NCBI RefSeq assembly: GCF_963855985.1
Contig: NC_087118.1
Location: 6,510,001-6,574,000, forward strand
DNA from: Ostrinia nubilalis
Lineage: Eukaryota > Arthropoda > Insecta > Lepidoptera > Crambidae
Direction of reading: 5' to 3'
Length of the DNA: 64,000 nucleotides
The notes beneath the pieces are model-generated. The model was not told where the DNA came from. It worked only from the letters and a program-made list of their open reading frames with translations, and ran no database searches. Positions 19,301 to 28,914 of the stretch are shown here, piece after piece. Positions within the stretch are counted from its first letter, which is position 1, and each line of letters begins with the position of its first letter. The translations under genes were made by a program, and so were the position numbers.

Positions 19301-21828
19301 TACCGTGACCGCTACCGTGGTCCGGGATAGTGGGGCCGCCGGGGACTAGGGGCCGTTTTTTTGTTTGTGCCACCATTTGGAGGGTTTTGCCCTAATCGCC
19401 ACGCTTGGCAGGCGGGTTGGCGATCGCAGTTTTTTACTTGGTTTCGCACGCAGACGCTGCTGCCCGTCCGGTGCTACAGGAGTTTGTCGCCTCTTACGAC
19501 ACGCCTCCTGTGGGCGGTGGGGAAAAGTATTCTTTTACGGCCGTCCCCACACGGCACAAGTGCAGTGGATACTATTAAAAATAAAATTAAAAAAATTAAA
19601 AATGAAGAAGATGCTGCTAATTTAAAATTTAAAAAGATATTCAAACCTGTGACTGATAATTTAGATACCCTTATAAAAGGGAACGATAATGAAGATAAAC
19701 GAACATTAAATGTGTCTATCGATTTGTCTAAAAATGAAACTAAAGATAAGAACGACTTTGCAGAATTAATCACTACAGATTTAAATAATAGTTCAGATTA
19801 TTATGGCTATAGTGATGATGATGATGATGATGATAATAATGAAAAAAGCTTACAGAATTTTGATAATACGTTAATATCATTGAAAAAAGAAGACGTTCTA
19901 GATATTTATGATAATAACATAAACGTTCCATTCGGCATACGAAAAGAAAACAAAGACCTATTAATAGGTAACTCGAAAGTGTACTTTTCTCTCAAAAATG
20001 ATTTACAGAACTCAGATAAAAAATATGTGTTCACTGTCGATGATAAACCTTATACATTTACTCCCGGTTTAAAGGAACTTCTCATGCGGAATAAGCCTGA
20101 CCTCAGTGTTGTAACAGAACAAGATAAAATAGTTTATAAAGACATACTTAATAAAACAAACGTTCATAAGCGAAATTTTAAAGCAACAGGGCAAATTAAA
20201 GGTGACAAAGGAGTAAAATATCGTCATATTATCAGACCACTACTGTTCGATCAACATCATGACAGTGAAGAAATTGCAGATCTGTCATCAAATGAAAAAA
20301 GTGGTGGTTATATTCCGATACATAAAAAGTATAAAAGTCATACAGATTACATATATTGGGAATGGGATGACCCTAACGAATTGATCGAAAGGCTCAAGTT
20401 ACTGATTGCTTCCCAAAGCGCTGGAAATACTAATCATGATAATGAAATTATATCAATAACACTGCACAACAAAATCGAACTTTTTTTTTGTTGCATGAGA
20501 TTTTTCTCTTGTTGTTTACTAATTTAGGCTCGCTGATTTTAAATCTACACTCAGATTTTTTCCAGCAGCTCTAGTTTAGGAGATACAGGTACCCTCTTAA
20601 AATGTACTCTCCATTTGACTGCTGATATCGCTATCGTCAACGTCTTACTAGTTTCTGTTTCTTTTTTTTGCAACGACTTCGTCTAGAAGGACCTGTGTAA
20701 ACAATCCAAATAGATTTGTCACATTTGTGGCAGATATACATTCAAAAAATTCCGTTTAAATGTGTCAGACTTCGTGAAAAATGCCTATTTGGAGTACTTT
20801 CAACGTCTGTTGGAAACAAATAACAAGCCCTGGATACCGAATATAGTGTGTAAAACGTGTGTGGAGTCTTTACGATTATGGAAAAATAACAAGAGGGATC
20901 CCTTGAACCTTATTAGTCCTATGATTTGGCGTGAACCGTCAAACCACCACGACGACTGTTATTTCTGCGTTGTAAACATAACAGGAATTAATCGCTAAAA
21001 TAATTCTAAGTGGGTTTATTCTAATGTGCCGTCAGTTACTAGACCTGTCCTGCGTTCAACTGATACACTAAAACCCCAACCAAGTACACCTCAGGTACTG
21101 TACTACAGTACGTCCGCACAAAAATGTTCAACGAATGGATCGTTTCGAAAATTGAGTGCTGAGAAGTTAAAAACTGAAATTTTCGATGGACCACAACTTA
21201 GAAAATTAATAAACGATGTAAAATTTACTGAAAGTATGACAAACGCTGAAAAAAATGCATGGAATGAGTTTGTTTGGTTCGTAAAAAACTTTTTGGGAAA
21301 TAAGTAGTCCGTCAATTTTCCTGACCACGTCAATCAGTTAGTACTATACTTTCAGCAACTTAAATACGACATGAGCATTAAGATGTATTTCCTTCATAGC
21401 CACCTTGATCGAATTCCTGAAAATCTTGGAGATTTAAGCGAGGAGCAGTGAGAACGCTTTCATCAGGATATTTGCGCCATAGAGGAGCGGTACCAGGGCT
21501 ATTGGAGTGAAAGTATGATGGCTGAATACTGTTGGATTATCCAGAACAGTAGTAACACTCGAACTCATTCAAGAAAGTCACATAAAAGAAAGTTTTGTAC
21601 TAATTAGATAGTTAAATAAATAGTTATATGAACGAAAACCATGTTTTTTTGATAAAAATAGCTACCCTTCACATCTGAAAAAGTAGAGCTGCTAGCGAAA
21701 ATCTAAGTGCAGATTTGGAATCAGGGTAGAAAATGCAGCTAGATCCATAAAAAACATTCCATGCAACAAAAATGCTGTTGTGCAGTGTAATTGAAGAATT
21801 GAAGGAGGCAGGTATTATAAAAACATAA
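16341..21828 (+). CDS. Polinton DUF8207-like protein, split by two transposons
   Basis: The gene consists of 16341-16385, 19574-20459 and 21791-21828, separated by an RTE (16386-19562, TSD CAGTGGATACT) and a CACTG-ended element (20460-21787, TSD TAA). Discounting the insertions and one copy of each duplication, the frame is continuous at 322 codons, with no stop or shift. The protein has a Lys-rich coiled-coil start, an Asp-rich run, a GGYIPIHKKY-type motif and the conserved C-terminal DPNELIERLKLLIASQSAG. This family accompanies integrase in insect Polintons. Its function is unknown. As arranged now it cannot be translated as one protein. Confidence 0.75.
16386..19562 (-). mobile_element. 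Full-length RTE-clade non-LTR retrotransposon
   Basis: A 3.18-kb insertion flanked by the 11-bp duplication CAGTGGATACT (16375-16385 and 19563-19573). On the minus strand it has a 186-bp 5' UTR, one long ORF, and a very short 3' end with a GAAAGAAGAAGA tail. The intact frame and perfect TSD suggest a recent insertion. Fragments of the same family occur at 23770-24010 and 53455-54585. Confidence 0.9.
16401..19376 (-). CDS. RTE ORF: endonuclease-reverse transcriptase
   Basis: A single 991-residue frame with ATG at 19376. The N-terminal APE-type endonuclease has GDFNARLG near residue 186 and SDHRMV near 277. The reverse transcriptase has NYRPISLL, GFRKGFSTIDH, RQGDVISP and FADD near residue 736. 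The C-terminus ends with the WQWAGHIARR and GRPPTRWTDD signature of the RTE clade, plus a Trp-rich tail. The enzyme nicks target DNA and copies its RNA there. Nothing in the sequence shows a break, so the gene may still be functional. It overlaps no other gene in its own orientation. Confidence 0.93.
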   Translation of the reverse strand: MVAQTKKRPLVPGGPTIPDHGSGHGNGGARGAKNPRGMPSYQHRRPLALATYNARTLRTDVKLMELEEELSRLRWDIVGLCEVRREGEDTIILKSGNLLYNREGDQQSQGGVGFIVHKSLVNNVVQIESVSARVAYLILRITKRYSLKVIQVYAPTTEHPDDEVETMYEDISRAIHSSRSHFTVVMGDFNARLGKRSDNEPKVGQFGYRERNARGQLLAGFMEKEGLFMMNSFFRKPKQRKWTWLHPNGATKNEIDFILSTKKHIFNDVSVINSVKTGSDHRMVRGTLNIRPKLERCRLMKSTLRPAPIQLQNPESFQLELQNRFECLGDCENVDEYNDRFVEIVQTTGSKFFKTRRSKGTKKISDLTNQLMEERRNLVLQSSEDAAQYRRLNRQISKSLTRDLRQFNTDRIKEAIERNKGSKVFARDLSVGQSQLTKLKTEDGRAISSGPEILEEVEKFYGQLYTTVRAPVTNLAEDPRARLTRHYTEDIPDVSLYEIRMALKQLKNNKAPGDDGITAELLKAGGTPVLRALQKLFNSVILEGKTPTTWHRSVVVLFFKKGDKTLLKNYRPISLLSHVYKLFSRVITNRLARRLDDFQPPEQAGFRKGFSTIDHIHTLRQIIQKTEEYNQPLCLAFVDYEKAFDSVETWAVLQSLQRCQIDYRYIEVLRGLYKNATMSVRLQDRDSKPIQLQRGVRQGDVISPKLFTTALEDVFKLLDWNGFGININGEYITHLRFADDIVVMAETLEDLGTMLDGLSRASQQVGLRMNMDKTKIMSNVRVAPTPLKVGDSTLEVVDNYVYLGQTVQLGRSNFEKEVNRRIQLGWAAFGKLRHILTSEIPQCLKSKVFDQCVLPVMVYGSETWSLTMGLIRRLKVTQRAMERAMLGVSLRDRIRNEEIRRRTKVTDIARRIAKIKWQWAGHIARRDDGRWGRKVLEWRPRAGRRSVGRPPTRWTDDLVKVAGRAWMRAAQDRSLWKTLGEAFVQQWTSFG
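20460..21787 (+). mobile_element. CACTG-ended DNA transposon, Chapaev-3-like deletion derivative
   Basis: The ends are CACTGCACAACA and its inverse, with a shared TTTTTGTTGCATG further in, flanked by TAA (20457-20459 and 21788-21790). The 1.33 kb holds N- and C-terminal pieces of a transposase family whose middle is missing. CACTG termini with a 3-bp TWA duplication fit the Chapaev-3 group of the CMC superfamily, although I cannot confirm the group without a search. Confidence 0.75.
20715..21625 (+). pseudogene. Transposase remnant, N- and C-terminal parts
   Basis: The upstream part (to the stop before 21000) shows a Cys-rich region with CHICGRYTF, CKTCVESLRLW and the motif MIWREPSNHHDDCYFC. 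The downstream part (from about 21026) shows FDGPQLRKLI, then after an in-frame TAG the stretch FLHSHLDRIPENLGDLSEEQ and ERFHQDI. This widespread transposon protein normally has several hundred residues between these blocks, so the middle is deleted. One more stop lies in the C-terminal part. It is the coding core of the CACTG element and is non-functional. Confidence 0.7.
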
Positions 21829-21961
21829 AAACTAAGTAAGCTCAGTCATTTCATAACAGTCTGTCAAGCATGAATGATTTTAAATGTGATAGTCATTTTT
21901 CTACTGCAAAATACAATGTGTTACACTCAAAACGATGTGGAATTACAACATTACATCAATG
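21829..21961 (+). other. Leader and start of the small coiled-coil ORF
   Basis: About 40 bp after the DUF8207-like stop, an ATG at 21870 opens the short ORF described with its second part at 25255. The bases 21954-21961 (CATCAATG) are the target duplicated by the hAT-like insertion. Confidence 0.6.
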
Positions 21962-24900
21962 TAGAGGTGGGCGCCACGCCGGCGCGCCGCCGCCGCCGTG
22001 AATTTTTTCACGCCGCCGCCGCAGACGACCAGCTGTCGGCGCGCCGATACTGATACTGTACAAACTATTTGCAATTTATTCCTCTCCTATACTGTACTAA
22101 TTTGTGTTTCAAACGCAGAATAACTATTTTTTTATTGAGTTAAGCGGCTATTCTAGTTCAATAAAGTCCTAGTATAACTGCGACCGGTACCGATCTATTG
22201 TGATCGCCGCTATTTTCCTTACAGTCCTGCATCCATTAGGAATTGCAGTATCTTTTGGGGGGCGATATGTTTTACATCTTGTTGGCTTAGGATGTGTTTG
22301 CCCAGGTGTAAGCTCCGCTTGCGCATCAAAGGTCCGCAGTCCGTGAGAATGTGTAGTAGCGTTTCATCTGCCTCTTGGCACATCCTGCACGTTCTTGATT
22401 CGGACAGTCCCATAATGGACAAGTGCTTGTTTAAGCTGCAGTGTCCAGTGAAGGCTCGAACTAAGATGTGCATTTTGATCCTACTCAGTCCTATGATCTG
22501 CTTAGAGCATTTTCTGTCATAGGCTTTTATAAGAGCTTTGGAATGAGTTAATCCTGGCGTGTCTGACCATGCCTTAAAGGATTTGTTTAAATAGATGTTC
22601 TCCAGGGTCATTCGAGCGAGGCTTTTGGAAATGCCACAAAAGGGTTCTGGACCATATTGTGTTCCTTCCGCTCCCGCTCTGGCCATTTTCACGATTCCCG
22701 CGTGACATGGAACCCATCTCAGCGTTACTCTGTTACGTTTTCCTAGGGTATTCAGTCGACTCATGCAGTTTTTTACCAACTTTGAAGTGATTAAGATGGA
22801 GTTTAAGGCCATCAGCGCGGCCTGACTATCTGAGTTAATGTAAATTATGTGGTTGGCATAATTTTTTCGCAGGTTAGCTTCCGCACATTCAATAATGGCG
22901 TAGACTTCTGCCTGAAAGATAGAGGCAAATTTACCCAGGCTTTGAGATAGCCTAAGCTTCGGCTGCTCTCCTTACACGCCATAGCCTACGTTAGGGCCCA
23001 TTTTTGACCCATCAGTAAACAATATTATAACAGAAGAACTAACTATAATATTTATTCTTTAATGCCATACAAATTGGTACTCAAGGCGAACTTAATGACG
23101 TTGATATACTAATAAATTGATTAAATAACTTAATACTAACTATATAAACAGTTAATCAAGTACATTATTCAAGTTACTGCTTAATTGATCGCGAGAGGCG
23201 CCGGTCCCTCTTGCTGTCAAGAAAAAAATCCCCGCCTTCGTCTGGCAGATAACCCACACTATTGGACTATAATTTAAGCGAATCACTCACACCGAGATTG
23301 GCAAATATGTCTCGGAATGCAAATGGGAACCACAACCTCTGGAAGGAAACAAAGTACCTCCCTCAAAGTGTTCTCCGCTTATTAGGTCCGGTAAACATGA
23401 GTGGCGAGTGCGAACTGACAAGAAAAATCTCAGACGTTTGCTAAAGCCTGGTCCGTGAGCACGTAGAATTTTGTCCAATGACCCCAAGCTACCCATCCTT
23501 ATCGCTCGCGCGTGCTCACGGACCAGGCTTTACATGACAAGCCGGTTTATTTAAACCCATTGACACGGATAATCCCTTACTACCCTATACTTTAATAACC
23601 TTCCCATTGTGATTTGAGAGGGCTCATTTTGCATCTTTTCGTATGCTACTTATGGACATTTTTGTACTTGACTATCTGGGGAGTTGATCGCCATGTTTCC
23701 GCTTACCCTCCTCAAGTTCAAATTAGAAGATTGATTCCTACTACGCTAATTGAGGACGAAAGACGCAGGAGGACAAAGTGACTGACATAGCCCACAGAAT
23801 CGCTAAAATCAAGTGGCAGTGGACGGGGCACATATCTCGTAGAACTGATGGCCGCTGGGGCAGTAAAGTTTTTGAGTGGCGACCACGAGCCGGAAGACGT
23901 AGCGTGGGCAGGCCTCCCATAAGGTGGACCGACGATTTGGGGAAGGTCGCAAGAAGTGCATGGATGCGAGCGGCGCAGGATGTCTTTCGGCTGAAACGAA
24001 AGAACTAACGCTAAGAGAGATGGCTAAGCTATAGAAATAGCCAAAATGGACCCTCGTAAAGCACTTGCATTTGATCTGATCACCATGAAGTCCATGGTCT
24101 TGACAATGACCACACTGAGTGAGAAGAACCTCGCAAGTCTCTTAACTTTGGAAATGATCCATAAGGCTGGCAAGTCGCCTAACGAATTCTCTTATCGCTC
24201 AATTAATCTGACATTTGTATTGTTAAAATTATAGAAAAGGATCATTCTTGCTCGTTTATTCCCTTGACTAAGTATGACTCATGTAATATAGTATACCCGA
24301 CCATAAATTTTGGCAAAAACCATACTAACCATAATCAGTACAATGTTTGGAAAAGAAAGAATCCTGTACGTCTGCTTTCGCTGCGGCTTCAGCTGGGTTT
24401 ATCATAAAGGACTACTCTATGAAATTAAAAAGTACCTTCTAGCACACTTCTACTACCTGCTGATGGATTCTTTTCTCAGTGACAGACAGTTTTAAATCAA
24501 ACTCGGTGACAAAATCTTCTCTTTTTAGCTGCAAAGCTGGAGTACCCCAGGACTCTGTACTTGGTCCGATATTCTATTACATCTACTAGTAAAGTAGCCC
24601 AGACACCAGAAAGCTGCGGCATTCCTCAAATGTAACTGTGATCTTAAAGTGACTAGACTGTTGCAAAGTCAGCTGCTTGGCAGACCAAGTGGCGCATGTA
24701 ATTAAGCCCCGAAGTCTCACCATATTATCATTTAAGACGTGAAACTTATCCTCCGGCCAATCTAGACCTCGACACATTGCTGCAATCAACCTGCATTAAA
24801 ATCCTGGACCGTAGGATGACATGGAAAGACCATAAATATAAATAAAACAGAACTGAATATAATATTCCACCGACAGTCAGCTAATCCAACATTAACTATG

Positions 24901-25429
24901 TGCCTCCAAAGAGCTCAAAAATACATGTTAAAGGTACTTTTATCAGCACATTGTTACGCTCGCCTTTAGGAAGTACACGAGAACCTGATCTCAGCCAAAC
25001 CCGCTATCCAAATATCAAAGTACCTATCTATGATCAAGAGAGCTAATTTACTAGGGTAAACCATTGTGGCTCAAACCCCAACCAACTGCAAATCACCTGA
25101 TTAGTCTTGACGACAGATACTAAAAAAACCGGATTTAAAACTAATGAACAAAGGTCAAACAAGGTCACGCCGCCGACGCCGCCGCCGCCGAGGTCAAAAA
25201 GTCGGCGCGCCGCCGCTGGCCAATTTTGTATCGGCGCCCACCTCTACATCAATGTGAGGCAAGCGTCATACCGAATGAACTTTTACAAAAAATATTGAGC
25301 ATTAGTAAATTGATTCAAAATTTGTCCAATCGAATTAAAAAACTTGAAGAAAGTGCTAAGTTAAGAGATTTAGTAGGACACCTAAATAAGCATTATGAGC
25401 AAAGCAGATGTAGTAAACGAACTTCATAA
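21870..25429 (+). CDS. Small Polinton ORF, split by a hAT-like element
   Basis: Two parts, 21870-21961 and 25255-25429, are separated by the insertion at 21962-25246 and its duplicate CATCAATG. Discounting those, the frame is continuous for 88 codons plus stop and overlaps the first 35 bases of the integrase ORF in another frame. The second half is a predicted amphipathic coiled coil (ELLQKILSISKLIQNLSNRI). The first half has several Cys and His residues. I do not recognise the family. It could be a small accessory virion or integrase partner protein, but that is only positional inference. Confidence 0.5.
22219..23015 (-). pseudogene. RNase H and C-terminus of an I/R1-like LINE
   Basis: The minus-strand reading starts with a DGSKMGPNVGYGV-like segment, then EVYAIIECAEA, INSDSQAALMAL and VPCHAGI, which together are the RNase H domain of non-LTR elements (conserved D, E, D and H). 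It is followed by a C-terminal CRMCQEADETLLHILTDC zinc-finger-like motif. A stop codon at about 22975 and the lack of any reverse transcriptase make it a fragment. The region 22219-22812 is an open frame. Confidence 0.75.
23442..23532. repeat. 91-bp palindrome with 22-bp perfect arms
   Basis: The left arm is TAAAGCCTGGTCCGTGAGCA plus CG and the right arm is its exact inverse, with a 47-bp loop. It could be a tiny hairpin MITE. Confidence 0.7.
23760..24010 (+). pseudogene. RTE 3' end fragment
   Basis: The translation matches the last 75 or so residues of the RTE at 16401-19376 (KIKWQWTGHISRR, then GRPPIRWTDDLGKV) and ends in the same TTTCGGCTGAAACGAAAG 3' tail. It is a 5'-truncated, diverged copy in plus orientation. 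Confidence 0.8.
24030..25080 (+). pseudogene. Decayed Jockey-type reverse transcriptase
   Basis: Several frames together follow the order of a Jockey-clade RT: a DPRKALAFDLITMK block, a PNEFSYRSINL block, HKGLLYEIKKYLLAHFY with FLSDRQF, a GLCTWSDILL block, and later RAQKYMLKVL. Many frameshifts and stops occur, so it is old. Individual short frames here are not genes. Confidence 0.65.
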
Positions 25430-26286
25430 ATGTGCTCGAGTAAATTTTCTTAGAAGAAATGTAATTTTGAAAGATATAGATGACTTATGGCAAGCAGATT
25501 TAATCGATATGCAATCAATGTCCAACAAAAATAATGGTTATAAGTATATTCTCGCAATTATAGATTGTTTCTCCAAATTTGCATGGGTTGTTGCACTAAA
25601 GCAAAAAAACAAAGAGAGTGTTTCTAAAGCATTTGCAAGAATATTAAAAAATGGACGTGTTCCAAAAAACTTACAGAATGATTGTGGAAAAGAATTTTAC
25701 AATAATCAATTTAAGGCTATTATTGATAAGTATAAGATAAACCATTATTCCACATACTCCACTAAAAAAGCTTCTATTATAGAAAGATTTATTAGAACTT
25801 TGAAAAATAAACTGTACAAAGAATTTAGCTTAAATGGAAGTTATAAGTGGAAAAATAAAGTTCTATGTAACAAAGTATATGAATACAACAACAATACCGT
25901 CCACAGGACAATAGGCCAGACTCCAGTATCAGTAAATCATAAAAACAAATCAAGAAAATATAAAATTTAAAGTTGGATATTACGTAAGAATTAGTAAATA
26001 CAAGGCATGTTTTGATAAAAGTTATACCCCTAATTGGTCAACAGAAATATTCAAAGTTATTGAAATACTCAGAACGAATCCTCCATCATATTTAATAGAA
26101 GATGGAAAAGGTCGTCCAATATTAGGCGCTTTTTACACTGAAGAACTTCAAAAAACTAGAAATCATAATGTATATTTAATTGAAAAAGTTTTAAAACGAA
26201 ATGGTGAACGTCTTTACGTCAAATGGCTGGGTCTACCAACAACTGAAAATACTTGGATAAATAAAACCGATGTCCTGAACAAATAA
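25395..26286 (+). pseudogene. INT: Polinton integrase (DDE) with C-terminal chromodomain
   Basis: From ATG 25395 the frame reads NELHKCARVNFLRRNV, then the retroviral-type catalytic core: D in WQADLIDM, D in QNDCGKEF, and E in SIIERFIRTLKNKL. After a one-base frameshift near 25960-25968, where a TAA closes the first frame, the protein continues with KVGYYVRISKYKA, the conserved TPNWSTEIF block and a chromodomain (LIEKVLKRNGERLYVKWLG) to the stop at 26284-26286. Polinton integrase inserts the element. The chromodomain probably guides it to chromatin. The frameshift removes the C-terminal domain, so this copy is damaged. Confidence 0.9.
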
Positions 26287-26402
26287 TTACACATTTTTTT
26301 CTATCTATAAATATAAGCTTACAACTAATGAAGCATCATTTGTACACAATTATTCAAACAATATAGACTATTCGCTTGAAAATACGTCAAACAATATTTA
26401 AA

Positions 26403-26888
26403 ATGAAGCAACAAAAAACAAATTTAATTGAGAAAAATATAGAAAAAAGACGTACAATCAGAAAGAAAAAATCGAGTGTAGGAGAAGGTTTAAAAAAATC
26501 TTTTAGAAATATCGTTTTAAGTACTAAAAAACATATCAAAAAGTTAAAACCAAAATGTAAAAAAAGTTTAATGAAATTAGCGTATGCCACTGCTCAAGAA
26601 TTGACATCAGGCATACCAATTAAACTACCTCGAATCATACCCATACCTAAAACTGGCGGTTTTCTTCCATTAATTCCGATATTTGCTGGTTTATCTGCAG
26701 CCGGAAGTTTAGTTGGTGGTGCTGCAGGTATCACGAAAGCAATAAATGAATACAAAGCAGCGAAAAAACAACTGTCAGAATTGGAAAGGCATAATAAACA
26801 AATGGAAGCAGTGTGTATTGGTAGAGGATTACATCTAAAACCTTATAAAAATGGTCTTGGTATTTATGTTACAAAGCCAAAAAACTAA
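26403..26888 (+). CDS. Polinton hydrophobic basic protein, probable virion protein
   Basis: ATG at 26403 gives 161 residues. The start is very basic (KKRSS-like and KKLKPKCKK stretches). It is followed by TGGFLPLIPIFAGLSAAGSL and GGAAGITKAINEYKAAKKQL, a Gly/Ala-rich membrane-active-like segment running into a helix, then GRGLHLKPYKNGLG. This protein is conserved in Polintons next to integrase and protease. Its composition recalls adenovirus core or minor-capsid peptides, but that comparison is mine. A TATAAATATAAG stretch lies about 90 bp upstream. The frame is intact. Confidence 0.7.
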   Translation: MKQQKTNLIEKNIEKRRTIRKKKSSVGEGLKKSFRNIVLSTKKHIKKLKPKCKKSLMKLAYATAQELTSGIPIKLPRIIPIPKTGGFLPLIPIFAGLSAAGSLVGGAAGITKAINEYKAAKKQLSELERHNKQMEAVCIGRGLHLKPYKNGLGIYVTKPKN

Positions 26889-27022
26889 GTTCTCGGCTAC
26901 CTAATAGAGCTTTAACTAATATCGATATAATAAAGCATACAAAAAACATTCCATTTTTTCGAGGTGTATTTATGAGAGATCAATTACCACGCAAAGCTTT
27001 CCCGTTAGAATGCGGTATAATT

Positions 27023-28738
27023 CGATGGGTGCCTGGAATAAAGCCGCAATCGACAAAACACAATTTTACAGGAGAAGAGATTTAGTGAAATTTTTGAATA
27101 ATAACTAAACTACGAGGCGTATCCAAATGGTTTGTATATCAAACGATGCGTTATTTTTTCTGGAGTAACATATAATGTGCATAAGGTTATAGTGCTTAGA
27201 ATATACCTTAAAAAAGGTAGAAATACATATTGCCGCTTCATACATTGAAAGTCGGTTTCGTAAGAGTCCATTGTGGTTTTATTCCGGTAAAAAGTGCAAA
27301 AGTAATCATACAGCAATAGTGCATTGCAGCGTTGTGCGCTGATCTGAAGGATGTATGGCGAATACAGTAATAGCGGTTTGCTTGAATTTAATGATCGACT
27401 TGGAAAATGTACTGGTGAATGCTGTGTACATTATATGTTCATATGGTCCGTATCGAAATGAGTACAAAGTTGAATATCTAGAGTGTTTCGTTAATATCTT
27501 TATATAAAGTAGTGGAATTCATTAGTACATAATGATAATATTATAATGTTACACGCTTTTGCCCGCGGCTTTTTCGTAGTTTAGAAGTTATCAATAATTT
27601 TGTAACTTTTTTTCAATTTCATGACCTAGTAGGCTTTAAAAAAACTTATCTTTATTTCGGGTTGACTTATCTCAGATTTCTTTATTTTGACAATATCGCT
27701 ATTAATTGCAAATGTTTGAAAAAAATATTCACCTTCCTATCTTTGATGCAAGATTCAAAATTTTTGCTAGAAACATAAAAAAAATGCTTTTAGCAGAACA
27801 TTCTCAAAATTTCAACTTAAATGTTTAAATAATAAAAAATGAGAACTTTCATAGGTCTAAAATAATTTTAAAAACTGCGCAGTTTTCTGGACATTCATAA
27901 TAATACAAAAAAACATGTACTTAATAGGCCACTATTTTTGTAATCGCTCCACTAAAATGGTAAGTCGCTAAATGTTTTTGACTTTCTTAAAGTGAATTAA
28001 TATGGGCAATCTTCTAAGTTTACATTACGTAGAACAGATTTAGAGACAATAACTGAACAGAACATGTTTTTATTCTCAGCAAGGAAGCTTTTGCCCTTTA
28101 TCACACCTGGTGGAAACTGTGATCAGGCTCAAGGTAGAAGGAAACTTCAACTACAGAGAAACTATGGCTTCCTACCTCCAATGCCGAAACATATTGTTAT
28201 TATAAATAAGCTTTAATGAACATAAACCAAATATCCCTCCTTCTTCTCTTCCTAAGTCCCCTTTATCTTCCTAAGTCTGTCACCATAACAATAATGTTGA
28301 CAGCATTTACTGTGTTCCAGCAGTTGTCAGGTAGGTACACAGCATTGCTTAATGTAAATCCAATCAACATATTTTTATTGCATAGAAGAACACGATGAAG
28401 TATTATTACTTAAGAAAGTTTAAAGAAATTGTACAAGTAGGTAATGTTTATTGTGACTTGGTACACATAGTTTGTTTCGGGGAACAAAGCCGCAATGGCC
28501 GTTACTTGTAGAAGTTTGAAATAAAACTTTTAACATTGAACATGCCACGATTATTCTGGTAAACAAATTTCCGGGGATAACGATTCAATATCCATAGTGC
28601 TTTTGGTAAATCAGCCAGTTTCAAAGATAAAATTCTGAAAAAAAATCACAAGGTGTATAGGGACCCCCAGATTACGAAAATCGCTTAATCGGAAAACTGC
28701 TGCTATGGCTATTGCGGCTTTATTCCAGGCACCCATCG
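27023..28738. mobile_element. Unclassified TIR element, 28-bp TIRs, AATT TSD
   Basis: The ends are CGATGGGTGCCTGGAATAAA plus GCCGCAAT and its perfect inverse, flanked by AATT (27019-27022 and 28739-28742). It is 1716 bp, AT-rich, with no transposase domain or long frame. Scattered internal ATTGCGGC/GCCGCAAT words (for example at 28488) echo the TIR. The superfamily is unknown. Confidence 0.75.
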
Positions 28739-28914
28739 AATTAATCTCGACACTTCAGAAAACTTGGGTACACATTGGGTAGCCTATGGTAAAATATACG
28801 ATTACATTGAATATTTTGATAGTTATGGTAATTTGAAACCACCAAAAGAGTTTTTAAGATACATCGGTACAAATATTTATTATAATTATGTTAATCTAAA
28901 AAAAATCACTTATA

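Larger units (their letters stand above)
21962..25246. mobile_element. hAT-like TIR element with GC-rich ends and captured LINE pieces
   Basis: The termini are TAGAGGTGGGCGCC and its inverse, flanked by the 8-bp duplication CATCAATG (21954-21961 and 25247-25254), as in hAT transposons. About 100 bp at each end are very rich in CGCCG triplets. No hAT transposase is present. Instead the 3.3-kb body holds an RNase H fragment (minus), a 91-bp palindrome, an RTE 3' end (plus) and a decayed Jockey-type reverse transcriptase (plus). Confidence 0.8.

Noticed and set aside
20762..20998. A host zinc-finger gene
   Set aside because: The Cys-rich block lies inside a TIR/TSD-bounded element with the C-terminus of the same transposon protein further on.
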